Shown here piece after piece: positions 13,001 through 25,355 of a stretch of 64,000 nucleotides of DNA. A program made the translations under genes and the position numbers. Under the pieces are notes generated by a model. That model was not told the DNA's origin. It made no database searches and saw only the letters and a program-made list of their open reading frames with translations. This DNA is from Stenocarpella maydis (taxonomy: Eukaryota > Ascomycota > Sordariomycetes > Diaporthales > Diaporthaceae). The stretch covers positions 62,001 through 126,000 of the forward strand of contig NQMI01000114.1 in the NCBI GenBank assembly GCA_002270565.1. The letters are read 5' to 3'. The first letter of the stretch is position 1, and each line of letters begins with the position of its first letter.

Positions 13001-14643
13001 GGGCACGCAGCTAGCCTCCAGATCAACGGCTGCCCACAGTCGAGAACAAGTCCAGAGGGATTTGTTGTGGTATTGATCTTCGCTGGCCCAGTGGGTGTCT
13101 ATTCTCCGTCCGTCTGTCCATCTGTCTGTCCGTCTCTCCGTCTGTCACTTTGTCAATCAAATACAATCCAATCCAATCAATCAATCCCTCCCTCAACCCG
13201 TCAGTCGGTCCTCACTCGCTCTCTCGGTCAATCTGCTTCTGCTCGCGGGTGCAGGCCGGGGAGACCCGCACACGAACCTGGACGGCCCCATATCCGTCCC
13301 CCGTCCGCCCGTCCCTCGTGCACACCTTTTTGGCTCCTTTTGGCAACCTTCATTGCAACCGTGATCCTTCTGTCCCCTACCTAGCCTGACTATCGTGTAC
13401 CGACGAGTACTGCCGTCAGTTAACTCGTCCCGGCCTGCACCCACATGCGCGCGGGTATCCTTTTCGAGCTCGACTTTGCCTGTTCTTATTTTCCCGCCTT
13501 TCCTCTCTCTCTCTCTCTCCCTCTCTCGCCTTCTTTATCTCTATCTCTCTTCACCAGGGCCCAGTTCTCCGGCGGTCATAACCTCCTTTCCCCCGTCGAT
13601 AGGCCTCGGGACATATGCACTAATCTGGCCGCGCATTCAGTTGGGAACCCCCCAGCAAACCCAAGCACCCGTGGTTGGTTCAGATCCAGATCCAGATCCA
13701 GGAGCCAACCGTTTGGGTAGAGAGAAGCCGTTTTTGGCGATTTATAATCTCCCAGCTCCAGCCCGCGAGGGACGACGAGGCCGACGGCGTATCCTCGACC
13801 GCTGAACCCTGCCCAGCTGCTGCCACAGCTGCCTTGATCGAGCAACGAGCGACGAAGGCCACCTGAGCACGCCTCCTCGCTCGCTTTTAATTTGCCCAGC
13901 GCTTCAGGATCCCAGACTCGGGATCCCAGACCCAGACCCAGACCCAGACCCTTACTTCTTCTACCACTACCCACCCACCCAACAGGCTACTACCTCGACC
14001 TGGTTGATACCTTGTCCGGGGATTCTGCGTCCTCTGTCCCCTGGGTACCTACTCTGCTCTGCCACCGCAAGCGGCCGTGCGTGCGACAAAACATCCATCC
14101 ACCCACCCGCCCGCCGCCGCAACCCATCCCACCCCAGTCGCAATCAAATAAACACCGTGGGCCCCCCTAATCCCAATCAGCAAGGCTCAAATCTGTGCCC
14201 GCGCCTGTGCCCGTGCCTGTGTCTTGTTGACGTCCATTCTGCCTCTCTGGCAGTCGTCCACTCGGGTCGGCCTCCGTCTAATCAAACAATCCCGTCGCCT
14301 ATTTTTCTCTCCCCCCCCCTTCCATGACATCCGGCGACTACTCATAGCCCAACCAACACCAAGCAAAGGGGACAGAACAACATCCTCTGCATGCCGGCTC
14401 CAATCCTCTCCAAGTTTATGCCGCCCGTCGTGTGGAGTGGGTGACAGCCACGCACCACGCCTGCGGGGAGACCTCGAATCCCGTGCCGTCCTGCCGACAG
14501 CTCGACTTCGCGCGCGCCATCGGCTATAGCCAGTCATCGCCTCTTCAGGTGTTGGACGGCGCGGTTGGCCCGGCCGACCACGTCTTTCGCATAAACACTC
14601 CAGCCACGCCTTCTCCCCGCCCCGGCCCTCCCAGCCGCCCACC
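13000..14643 (+). promoter_or_regulatory. Pyrimidine-rich promoter/leader of the kinesin gene
   Basis: About 1.6 kb upstream of the kinesin start is dominated by C and T on the plus strand, with CT runs at 13503-13530 and tandem words such as agatcc (13681-13700) and cagacc (13920-13950). Pyrimidine tracts immediately upstream are common at promoters and leaders of constitutive fungal genes. Several ATGs lie in the stretch, so if transcription starts far upstream the leader would carry upstream ORFs. No TATA box stands out. Confidence 0.45.
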
Positions 14644-17600
14644 ATGACTTCACCTCCAAACTCGCCTGGGAACCCGCCCCAGCGACCCCAGAGCGCCATG
14701 ATCCGACCCACCCAGAGGAGCAGCAGCCGCATGAGCACGTCGAGCAAGGCCGGAGGCGGCAGCAGGGCTTCTGATGAGGATGGCAGAACATCAGTCAAAG
14801 TTGGTGAGTATTTGCTGCAACCTCGCCCCTGATCGCCCACTCTGGGTGCCCCTCTGGGTGCCGTCTGCACCTCCAACCGTGACCAGCACTACAAAGTCCA
14901 TGGCTAACACGCGTCTTTACCACAGCCGTGCGCATCCGGCCCCCATTAAAACCTACAGACCCGAATTTCGACCTGATCCCCCAGCGCTTCCGGAGATCCA
15001 TGGTTCAGGTCATGTCAAACACCACGCTGGCCATCGACGCGCCCCAGGGCCGTAAGGTCTTCGTGTTCGACCGAGTCTTCTCCGAGGAGTACGATCAGGC
15101 AGGCGTCTGGGATTATCTCGAGGACTGCGTCAACGCCTTCACAACCGGTTACAACGTTTCTCTGCTTGCCTATGGCCAGTCAGGCGCCGGCAAGTCCTAT
15201 ACCATGGGCACCTCCGGTCCCGCCGAGCAAGGCGATTCGGACGTCATGGGTAAGTCTCGGGTGCAGTTCCTGGTCTGACACCACGAAGACCAAGGATGTT
15301 TCCGTTGTTTACGGTTTGTCATTTCTGTATTCTGACGAGGCGCCTTCTAGGTGTAATCCCGCGCGCCGCAACCGCGCTGTTCGAAAAGCTCGATGGCCCC
15401 AAGGGGAACCCCAACCGCGGTTCCATGTCGCAGCTGCGCACTCCGGCGAGGTATTCTGCGCAGGTATCTGTCCGTAACGCTGACAAGAACTGGGTCTTGA
15501 AGGCGACATATGTCGAGATATATAACGAGCAGTTGCGCGATCTCTTACTGCCCGAGCATATACCTGCGCACGAACGCAGCCCCGTCACGATCAGGGAAGA
15601 CACAAAAGGCAACATAATTCTGACAGGACTACGCCAAATCGAGGTCAACTCTGTCGAGGACCTGCTGAATGCCTTGAACTTTGGGTCTACCGTGCGACAA
15701 ACCGACGCAACTGCAATTAACGCAAGGTCGTCTCGATCACATGCTGTCTTCTCCCTGAACCTAGTACAGAAGAAGCCTGGCTTCGCTGGGAGCCAGGATA
15801 AGCGACATTCTGTACCAGTGGAGGCCATGTCCTCTGGCAGCGAGACCTGGACAACAACAGATAGCAAGATGCACTTCGTCGACCTGGCTGGCAGTGAACG
15901 CCTGAAGAATACACATGCTGAGGGTGCACGAGCCAAGGAGGGAATTTCCATCAACGCTGGCCTAGCTGCACTGGGCAAGGTTATCTCCCAGCTGTCTTCG
16001 CGGAGCGCCGGTGCACACGTTTCTTACCGAGACTCAAAATTGACGAGGCTTTTGCAGGACTCTCTCGGAGGCAACGCCATCACGTACATGATCGCCTGCG
16101 TAACGCCAGCGGAATTCCATCTGAGCGAGACCCTAAACACAGTGCAGTACGCGCAGCGTGCTCGGGCTATCCAGAGCAAGCCCAGGATCCAGCAGGTCGA
16201 GGAGCGTGACAAGCAGGCCCTGATCGACCGACTCAAGGCAGAGGTGGCCTTCTTGCGTGAGCAGCTCAGGAGCTCTGAGCGGGCGGGAGGTGACAGGCGT
16301 GCGCTGCCCGCCGGGGAGAGGTCCGAGCGACAGAACGAGCGCGAATCAGAATTGCAGAACCAGCTTTTGGACGCCCAGGAGAATTATTCGTCACTGAGTC
16401 AACGGCATGCCAAGCTCATTTCTGAGATGGCCAAGGCAAGGGACATGGAGGAGGCCGAGAACGCCCTGCACGAGGAGAGCCTGGGCGAGACCGCTACCGA
16501 GAGGCTGAACCGATCCAACAACTTCGCACAGGCCGTCGAACAGGTCGTCCTCGAATACGAGAAAACCATCCAAGCACTGGAGCAGTCCCTCTCTGGCACG
16601 CGCAGCACACTCCATAACACGGAGACCGCGCTCCTGGAAAAGGAGAGCAAGCTCGCATACGTCGAAACAATCAACTCGCAGCTCCAGACCAGGCTCCAGA
16701 AGCTCATGGACAGGGAAGCCAACACCGAGAGCTACCTCCATGACCTGGAGGCTAAGCTCGACGGACACACGTCCGGTGAGGAAAAGAACGCAACCATCAT
16801 CACCGAACTTCGTAAGGAGATTGCTCGCGTGAGGGAGAACGAGGCTAGCTGCGAAGATTACATCTCCACCCTCGAGGAGAGGCTAGCCGAGGCTGACCAG
16901 GACGCCGAGCTCATGCAGCGCGAAATCGACCGCCTGGAGCAAGTAGTCGAGCGCCAGCGAAGCCTTGGTAAGCTTGACTCGTTGCTGTACGAGTTGGACC
17001 ACATACAAAAGGATTCAAGCGTTCCCGAGCCAGAAGCCGAGCTTAACAACGGATCAAGTCACCGCCGCAGCGTGAACCGCAGCCTTGCGGACCATTCCCG
17101 TAGCCAGAGCCTCAGCGGCCGCCAGAGCCGAATGGAAGAGCCCATCCCGGAGGAGGATATACCCGAGAAAGGACCCATCTCGGCCATTGCCGAGGAAGAG
17201 CATGAGACAGAAGGAGGTTCCCGTGCAAAGTCCGCGCCGCAGTCTGACTCTCAGTTTGACTACCCTACAAGCCCTGCTCAGTCGAAGTTCGTGCAGGACA
17301 AGCTGGAGAATGTCACGCACGAGTTGATGGGGCTGAGGGTCGAACACGAAAACACTCTGAACCAGTATGACATTCTGCATTCCAAGTATGAGGAGTCTCT
17401 CCGGGCCCTGGCAGAACTGCAGGACAGAATCGACGAAGCCCGCCATCCACAGCGGCCACGAGACTCTATGCTATCTGTCACTTCTCCATCCGAGGACCAG
17501 ACCAGGCCATCCTCTTTTCTGTCAGAGCTGAGGTCGGGCCACACGAAGGATGGCGGACCTCCATTATCGTCGCGCTCGCTCTCCTCGGAGTTATCATCAG

Positions 17601-20227
17601 CCATGTATTCCCCAGTTGTCGCCGAGGTCTCTGATACCGAGACAGCGAAGCCCAAATCGGAGGGCCGCGTCCCGGATATCCCGCGGGAGCCGCTGCCAGC
17701 AGCGGAAGCGCGCCCGGCTGACGGCGAAACCGACAACTCAGCATTGACAACAGAGGTTGAGCGACTGGCAGCCCTAGCGGCCGAAAAGGAGGCAGCAGAG
17801 AAGCAGCTCACCGAAAAGTATATCGAGCTCGAGAAGAAGCACCATGAGACCCTCGACATGGTCGAGGAGCTCAAGACCGAGGTCGCTAAGGCCCGTCACA
17901 ACCTCGAGCCGCCCTCGCCGAGAAACGGCACCCCCGTCATCCGACGTAAATCCAGCCAAAATGTAATGATCATCGACAGGGCCCACAGATCATTTGCGTC
18001 GCTGCGTAACATCGCCGCGGACAATTTCGAGGATGACCCTGAAACAATGCAGAACTTCGAGCTCAACCTGAACGCCGCTATGCACGAGCTTCACGCCAGG
18101 TCGGAGAGGATTCAAGAGCTCGAGGCTGACGTCGCGAATGCAAGGAAGGAGATGGAGACCAAGATGCAACTCATTTCGGGTCTGACCCGCGAGCGATCAA
18201 GCCTGAAAGCCTCCGCCAAGGACGTGTCTCTCATCTCGACGCTGAGGGATCAGCTGGAGAAGAATGAGCGGCAACTCCATGAGATGCAGGAAGCCCATTC
18301 CGTGCGCGAGAAGGAACTCCAGAGCGAGGTTGAGAGTCTGCGTGCCTCGATGGAGGCTGCTAAGACGGAGGAGAAGGGGGCCGGAGCCGATGTGCCTGCC
18401 GCAGACCAGGGTGCTGCCCACGAGCAGAGGGTTGTGCAGCTCGAGGCCGACCTGGCTGAATGGGAGAATAAGCACAAAACAGCCCTGGACACCATGCAGA
18501 CCACCGAGCGGCAGATGCGTACGACCATCGAAGAGCTCGAATCCCAGCTTTCAAGGGTTAGTGCCCAGCTCAAAGACTCTGCTCGTCCGACCGGGGATCA
18601 GGGCGAGGGACAGCAAGCCGAGGAGGCCAAGACCGAGGACCTCATCTCGACGCTACGTAGCGAGATTGACGAGCACAAGGCTGCCATCAGCACCAACGCT
18701 GCTAGGGTAGCCGAGCTGGAGGAGGCGCACAGCGCTGCCAAGAAGGAGCTCGAGGAGGCTCACAAAGCCCGCGACCTGGCCATGTCGGAGGTCGAGCAGC
18801 ACAAGCAGCTGCTCGAGGGCCACAGAGACGAGCTTGAGAAGGTGCAGCAGGAGGCCGACCAGCAGAGGTCAGAGGCCGAGGCGCACAAGCACGATGCCGA
18901 GACCCATTCGCAACTCGTGTCGACCCTCGAGAACCAGATTTCTTCTCACGAGCAGGTCATCAAGACCCACCAGCGGAGCATGGAGCTGCTCAGGACGACT
19001 CACGCCAAGGAGATCGAGGATCTCCGTGCTTCCTCGAAGCAAGAAGCCGATGCCAGAATAGAGGCCCTCAAGGCAGAGCACGCCAAGCACACCAAGAAGC
19101 TCGAGGCCCAGCTGACCGAAGCGCGTGAGGACCTGATGAAGGTGGCCACCCAGGTTGCCTTTGCGCTCGGCCTGGACGTTAGCGTCGAGCTCATCTCGGA
19201 GCGTATCGAGGACCTCATCGCCGACCAGAAGGCCTTTATTGAGGAGCAGAAGAAGGCCACCGAGCTCGAGAAGGCGGTGCACGAGATCTCCAACGTCAAC
19301 GATTCTCTGACGCAGGATCTGGAGGCTGTCAAGTCAACACTGTCTGATATCCTCATGGAGCAGGGCGCCGAGCTCAGGAGCCCATACCCGTCGGTAACTG
19401 AGCAAGCCACCGTGATCAAGAGGAAGATGGTGGATCTGCAGAACAAGAACAAGAAGAACTCGCGCCTTGTAGATGAGCTCGAGGAACAACTGCAGAGCAA
19501 CTTCGACCAGACGAACAATCGCCTGTCGACCCTTCACGAGCGCAACACTCAACTGGAAGAGGCTCTACATGCCAAGAACAGTCTGCAGAATGAGCTGAAC
19601 CAGCTGAGAGAGCAATATGGAGCCCTCCAGGTACGTCTCAATCGGTTGATCTTGTGTGGTGCACATACTGATGAAACCCAGAACAAAATGAGCAATGGGG
19701 TCAACGCCGACACCGTGGGCCGCTCCGATTCGCTCAACGGCCAAGTCCGCAAGTCCGCGTCTGTCACCTCGCTACCTTCGCCACCTCCTTCAGTTCCCCT
19801 GCCCCCACTGCCTGGCGGTGTATCGTCCTCGGGCACGACATCGCCAATACCTGGTATGCGCCCGCCGTCCAAAGACATGGCGATGCACCATATCCACGAG
19901 GACCAAGAGGCCCGCATCCGTACGATCGAGAAGCACCTCTCCGCGGAGAAGCAGCTCACGTCGACCCTGGAAGAGGCGCTCACCGACCTGGAGCGGCAGT
20001 CCAACAAGGTCAAGGCGGACTGCGACGCGTGGCGCCGGCGGTGCACGGAGCTTGAGGCGGAGATGAAGGCGCTCAAGGAGAAGCCTGCGGACCCGCGCTG
20101 GAGCCTCCAGCAGGTCGAGGAGGAGCGCAAGAAGCGCGAGGCTGCCGAGAGGGCGCGCGCGCACCTCGAGGAGAGGATGAACGCCCTCAACAAGAAGAAG
20201 AAGAAGGGCAGCCTGAACTGCTTCTAA
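14644..20227 (+). CDS. Large N-terminal-motor kinesin with long coiled-coil tail (kinesin-4-like)
   Basis: Four exons: 14644-14803, 14926-15249, 15351-19630 and 19682-20227, giving 1769 aa. Introns 1 and 2 have GTGAGT and GTAAGT donors, and joining restores KVAVRIRPP and MGVIPRA exactly. A fourth exon is inferred because 19631-19681 (GTACGT to CAG, with a tactgat branch-like site) is a 51-bp insertion that stays in frame. The motor spans about residues 52-450: P-loop GQSGAGKS (137-144), switch I NARSSRSH (about 285), switch II DLAGSER (about 339) and LSETLNTVQYAQRA near the neck. The remainder is almost continuous heptad coiled coil broken by Ser/Pro-rich segments, with a basic end (KKKKKGS). 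It should walk to microtubule plus ends as a dimer. Kinesin-4 (KIF4/KIF21-like) fits the length and layout, but the subfamily is an inference. Confidence 0.9.
19631..19681 (+). other. In-frame 51-bp intron in the kinesin gene
   Basis: The sequence begins GTACGT and ends CCCAG, with catactgat about 14 bp before the end. It is a multiple of three and has no stop, so a simple ORF reading includes it as 17 residues (VRLNRLILCGAHTDETQ) that interrupt an otherwise hydrophilic coiled coil. Removing it joins GALQ to NKMSNG. Confidence 0.75.
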
Positions 20228-22633
20228 TCCTCCTTGGCTCTTTTCCACCAGAAGGCTGGGATTACCTCACTCTTACGATATGACCCCCCCTTCCTTCGCG
20301 ACTTTGCCTTGGGTGGACGAAGCCATTGTCCCCCACAAAAAAATCGGTTTCTCGACCCCCCACCCCTTGATCGAGGGGAGAGGCCTTCTTTCGCACATAT
20401 TACCTGCCCTACCATGTTTACAAATCTAGCACCACCCTTGTTTATTTCAATGCCCTTTGTTTGCACGGCGAGCTGTCCATCACATCACATTTGGTGGCGA
20501 GGAGTTCTGTGGATATGACGATGGTGTCACCTTTTTTTTTCCCGACCACGGCAGTGATGCGCACTCGGTCCTTGGACAACGACGCTGATTGATTCTTTTT
20601 CTCTTCTCCTTGGCATTGTTCTTGTCCCTTTTATCCTTGACCTCTATACGATCATCGCCAATATCTCTGCGTCAATTCGCACCACATAATGCTTATTTTA
20701 CCGTGACGATTATCAACCCCTCACCCTTCCCCCTCCCCCACCAAATACACACACGCCTTAACGTTCATGTTTGGAGTCAAAAAGGCCACACAAGAAGTGA
20801 CAAGGAGAACATATGAGAAAGCGAATGGAATCAAAAAGCCAGAGCCCTTTTTTACTTCGTTTATTTCGGAATTGGACGAGAGAAGAGACACAAGTCAGTG
20901 AGCAGTAGGAGTAGTTGGATTCCAGCCCCCTTCCTTTGAGAGGAATGGTGGGGGATTTGCTGTCGTTGCTGTTGCTGTTTGCTGTTTGCTGTTTGCAGTT
21001 GAGCTGAGATACCACCAATACACTTCTTGCCTTCTTCCCCCCAATACTTGTTTGATACTGATGTGCTACCTTGCCGGTGCGGTGCGGCGCGGGTCGAAAA
21101 ATGGGGCTGGCTGCCTCCATGGCCGGATGTGTTCTGGGGTCTGGTTGATATCAATTCGTGACTATAGTGTAGCAGATCAGAGACGTTCGGCCCCTCCGCC
21201 TGCCTTCCTGCCACGCTACACTATCTCGGCGAGCTTGCTGGAAAGGTTGGGAATATGAGGAGGAGGGGCGCGATCTGCGTCTTGGTTGATTCGTTCCACC
21301 ACGAGCGGAGTGGGTTCCCGAGTTCGGTGAGCGGCGGATGTTGCCCGCCTCGGACGGAGCGAGTGGTCGTATTGGCCTGATTAGTGTAGAAGCACCAGAG
21401 CTCTTGTTCCTCGCCTACAGGGGCTCCGGCCTTATTAGGGCGTGCTCCTCCTCTATGTGGTGGTGGTGGTGTACCTCGTGTCTATTTACGAGCATACCTA
21501 TAGACCACTGACCCATGAACAGATAAGATGCTGGCCTGGGAAAGCGACCAAATGTGTGCCAAATTTGATCAATGGTGTGTGCTACAAGTAGCCAAATCAC
21601 GCAGGCTCGTGTCGTGTTTTGGGCCGGTGGAACAGAAAATGCATACAGTACACTAAATAGTAGAGGAAACTGACTGGAACCTCCCCCCAGGTCTTGAGAC
21701 GGGCGGCGAGTCGCTGAAAGCGAGATGAGGCCTACACTAACCCCTGCCGGGCGAAGATCTTTGTGAAACAGCGGCAGGAAAAGGTTTAGGCGAGCATGTG
21801 GGGGGACATCAGGGGTTTGTTGGTTTATTTCGATTGGGGATGGATGATCTGTGATGATCCCCAGCTTGAGGTGTCCCCTTGTTCCCTCGGCCTTGATGTT
21901 AACCTTAAGAACCATGTCTCTGCAAGGGGGTGGAGCATGGCGATGGCACACAATGTCATTGTTCGGCCCCCGTTTGCCCGTGATGGAGGATTCTGGCCCC
22001 TGCATGGGTTGCTGTGTGCTTGGGCCGATGGCTGCGAACATTGTTTGTGCGAGCCGCATACATAGTATCTATCAGGCAAAGAGACAGGTCGGGAGGGTCC
22101 TTGATCAGTTTGGTCGGTCGGTCGGTGTAGGCGCTGTGGGAACAGGCCGCATCGTGAGATAAGAGATTGACTCTGGAGTGAGTGGCTGCGGGCGGGTCGC
22201 ATCCTTAACATTTGAAATGAGTGAAGATTGAACCATGTCCACCCATCCTTTTATGTCTGGTAGGTACTTAGTCTAGACCTGGCCCTCATCCTTCCTTCCT
22301 GGTCCCTTCTTCCTCACCCCTTCGAGGCCGCCCAGCCAGTCGTTCCTTCACTCTCTTGCTGCTCACCCTCAGTCGCTCCTTCAGTCGCACTGTTTTTTTT
22401 TTTTTTGGCATTGCATTGCACTGCACTGCATTGCATCGCATCGCGTCGAGTCGCACTTCCTGCTTCTTTGGCCAATTCTCGACCCCTGCGCCTGTCTATA
22501 TCTGACACAACCAACCCTCAGCGTCAGTCTCGCGGCTCTTTTATTAGATCTCTCTTTCCGGTCTATCTCAAGAGCATCGTTGCTGTTGACCTCACCACTC
22601 GACGCCTATCCATCTGTCTGTCCGTCAGTCATC
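20228..22633. other. Intergenic: kinesin 3' region and GH72 promoter
   Basis: The stretch contains no supportable gene. The 3' side of the kinesin is C/T-rich with a T-run at 20530-20540. The minus-strand frame at 21415-22059 (214 codons) has no motif and no spliced continuation. The leader of the next gene (22280-22630) is pyrimidine-rich, with a T-run at 22391-22405 and a low-complexity tgca/ttgc stretch at 22406-22455. Confidence 0.6.
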
Positions 22634-24341
22634 ATGTTTGTAAGTTACTTGCGACCACCGCAAAGAGACGTTGCGCATGGTGTTGCCACACGGTAGGCTG
22701 CAGACTTGTAGCCTGCTATTGGCTACCACCGCGTTATGTCTCACTGCCTTGTCCAACACCGACGCTAACCAAGCCTTACAGGTCCAGCGAACCGTCCTTG
22801 GCCTCGTTGGTGCCGCCTCCCTGGCTGCAGCCGTGCCTGCCATTGACGTCCAGGGCTCCTTTTTCGTCAACAAGGAGACCGGTGACCGGTACCAGATCGT
22901 CGGCGTCGCATACCAGCCTGGTGGCTCTGCCGGATACAACCCGGGATCCGGCGTCGATCCCCTCAGCAACAAGGACGAGTGTCTTCGCGATGCCGCCCTC
23001 ATGCAGGTCCTCGGCGTCAACGCCATCCGTGTCTACAACATTGACCCCGACGTGAACCACGACGAGTGCGCCTCCATCTTCAACGCGGTATGTTCTGGCA
23101 ACCAGTCGTCTTGCACTGTCGCCCATGGCCAGGGGTGCATGTGACGGAGCCTGAGCTGACCTTGTGTGCTTGTACAGGCCGGCATGTACATGTTCCTGGA
23201 TGTCAACTCCCCCCTCCCGGGTGAGAGCATTAGCTCTGCTGCGCCATGGGAGTCTTACTACGCCGCCTACCTCAACAGGACCTTCGCCGTCGTCGAAGGC
23301 TTCAAGAACTACCCCAACACCGCCGCCTTCTTCAGCGGAAACGAGGTCATCTTTGACAAGGAAAACGGCGCCACCGTCCCACCCTACATTCGTGCTGTCA
23401 CCCGTGACCTCAAGAACTACATCGCCAAGCACGCCGACCGTGCCATCCCCGTCGGTTACAGCGCTGCCGACGTCCGTGAGATCCTCTTTGACTCGTGGCA
23501 GTACCTGCAGTGCGAGGACGACGAGGACAAGAACAGCAGCGTCGACCTGTTCGCCCTCAACAGCTACTCGTGGTGCGGCAACAGCACCTTCCAGGAGTCC
23601 GGCTACGACACCCTTGTCAAGGGCTTCGAGGGCTCCTCTGTCCCCATCTTCTTCTCCGAGTTTGGCTGCAACACTCCTTCCCCTCGTGTCTTCACCGAGG
23701 TCCCAGAGATCTACAGCGACGAGATGCAGAACGTCTTCAGCGGTAGCATCGTCTACGAGTACGCTCAGGAGGACAACAACTATGGCCTGGTCAACATCTC
23801 CTCGGATGGCTCCGCCCAGATCATGGCCGACTTTTTTGCCCTCAAGAAGCAGTACGCTGGCCTGAACTTCACCACCATCCAGGGCATTGCCCCGTCCAAG
23901 GACAGCCCCAAGGCCCCCAAGTGCAGCGACAAGTTGATTACGACTAAGGATTTCACGACCAACTTTACCGTCCCTGCCCTGCCACCCAACGCTTCCGCCC
24001 TCATCGAGAACGGCATCAGCCCCAAGCCCGTCGGAAAGATTGTCACGATTGACGACTACTCGGTTACCGCCACCGTCAAGGACAACGACGGAAAGGTCAT
24101 CTCTAGCCTTGCCGTCGTCCCGCTCAAGGAGAACGAGATCAACTCGCCTGGTGCAAACACCGCCAGCCTCACCGGCGCTGGAAGCTCGTCCTCTACCGGC
24201 TCGAGCTTCAGCTCCAGCTCCTCTTCTTCGTCAACCTCCAAGAGTGCGGCCGTTGGTATGCGGTCTGCTCAGGCCGGTTCGGCGGCCCTCGTTGTGGTCT
24301 CTTCAGTTGTAGCCAGCTTCCTGATTGGCTTCCTGGGCTAG
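22634..24341 (+). CDS. GPI-anchored 1,3-beta-glucanosyltransferase, GH72 (Gel/Gas type)
   Basis: Exons 22634-22639, 22782-23087 and 23178-24341 give 491 aa. The first exon encodes only Met-Phe; the ATG followed by TTT and a GTAAGT donor, with ttacag at 22776-22781, restores a good signal peptide (MFVQRTVLGLVGAASLAAA). The GH72 domain shows the acid/base Glu160 in SGNEV and the nucleophile Glu265 in FSEFGCN; Glu160 falls at the number reported for Aspergillus Gel1. The Ser-rich stretch near residues 440-465 and the hydrophobic end (VVVSSVVASFLIGFLG) form a GPI-attachment signal. No cysteine-rich X8/CBM43 module follows, so it belongs to the Gel1-like subgroup. It elongates and rearranges beta-1,3-glucan at the plasma membrane and wall. 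Intact, with normal codon use. Confidence 0.94.
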
Positions 24342-25355
24342 CTGCTCTGCTAGATCCGACGGAGCTGCGCTGGCCACAGAGAGAACACACACAGGTGGTG
24401 GATCGGCGTTGTTTGATGGTTCAGCAGACAAGAAGACACGCGCCCGGCTGAAGGTAGAAATGACCTTGTCTGTTTGACAGTGTTTTGTCGAGTATCGGTG
24501 TTATGATACCAATTATGCATGTGCATCTTCGTTTCTCATCCATAGCCTAGGGTTTAGAGGGGTAAGACGCCAGATTTTTGCACCCAACGATCGAGTGGTC
24601 CCTTGTGGCTGCTAGCAGTGTACTAGTAGTGTAATTTCTTGCTTGGACCTGCCTCGTAAGAAGGGTGTTATTCCACACGAGGTGGATATTGGCAACCGCC
24701 GAAACGGAGGGGCACAGTGGTACGTTTATTCCTACCACGCCCACAATAACCACTCCCGCTGGGTGATGTGCTCTCATTTGCGATGGCATGAACAATGTAG
24801 CTACCGGTATTCCGTCTATTTCAACCCGTGCGACCATCTGGATTCTTCTCACATGAAATCCAGATTCCTTCCCTTCTTCCATGGCGGACAGAACCAGGTC
24901 CTGGCCGAGTTCGTGCCCGTCTCCAGTTCCCACCCATCCGGGCGAGAGTAAGGTTCAATGGGATCGAGTCCAGCTCAGAAAGTCTGGTGTCATACCAGAG
25001 AGCCTTCGCGTCGGTGGCCAACAAAACCGGTGGCTGAACATGCCCACCTGAGCACCTGCAGCCCTTTCCTTTGCGAGCAGGCGTGCAACCGCCTCAACCC
25101 GTCGTCCATGGCCACCTTTGTCTTCAGGCCAGGTCAGGAGTTGTGGTGTTGAAATCTTGGAGATTCCATATGCAGCTACAAGCAGATACACATGGCATAC
25201 AAGTTGCCTATAAGCCCACCATCTGGGTGGGCCTGCATAGGTTGTCATTCCGTGTATAAATGCTGTCGAATCACGTCAACGCAGACATACCGCTTGCGTC
25301 CGTAAATGGTCCTAGGTTTTGATATATCCATGAAGCTTCTGCTGAATGTTCCCCT
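24342..25355. other. Intergenic, no gene recognised
   Basis: Frames of about 60-128 codons on both strands have no motifs. The stretch separates the 3' ends of the GH72 gene and the minus-strand permease relic, so it should hold two terminator regions. Confidence 0.55.

Noticed and set aside
21415..22059. 214-codon minus frame before the GH72 gene
   Set aside because: No motif, no splice partners, irregular composition with His runs; chance frame.
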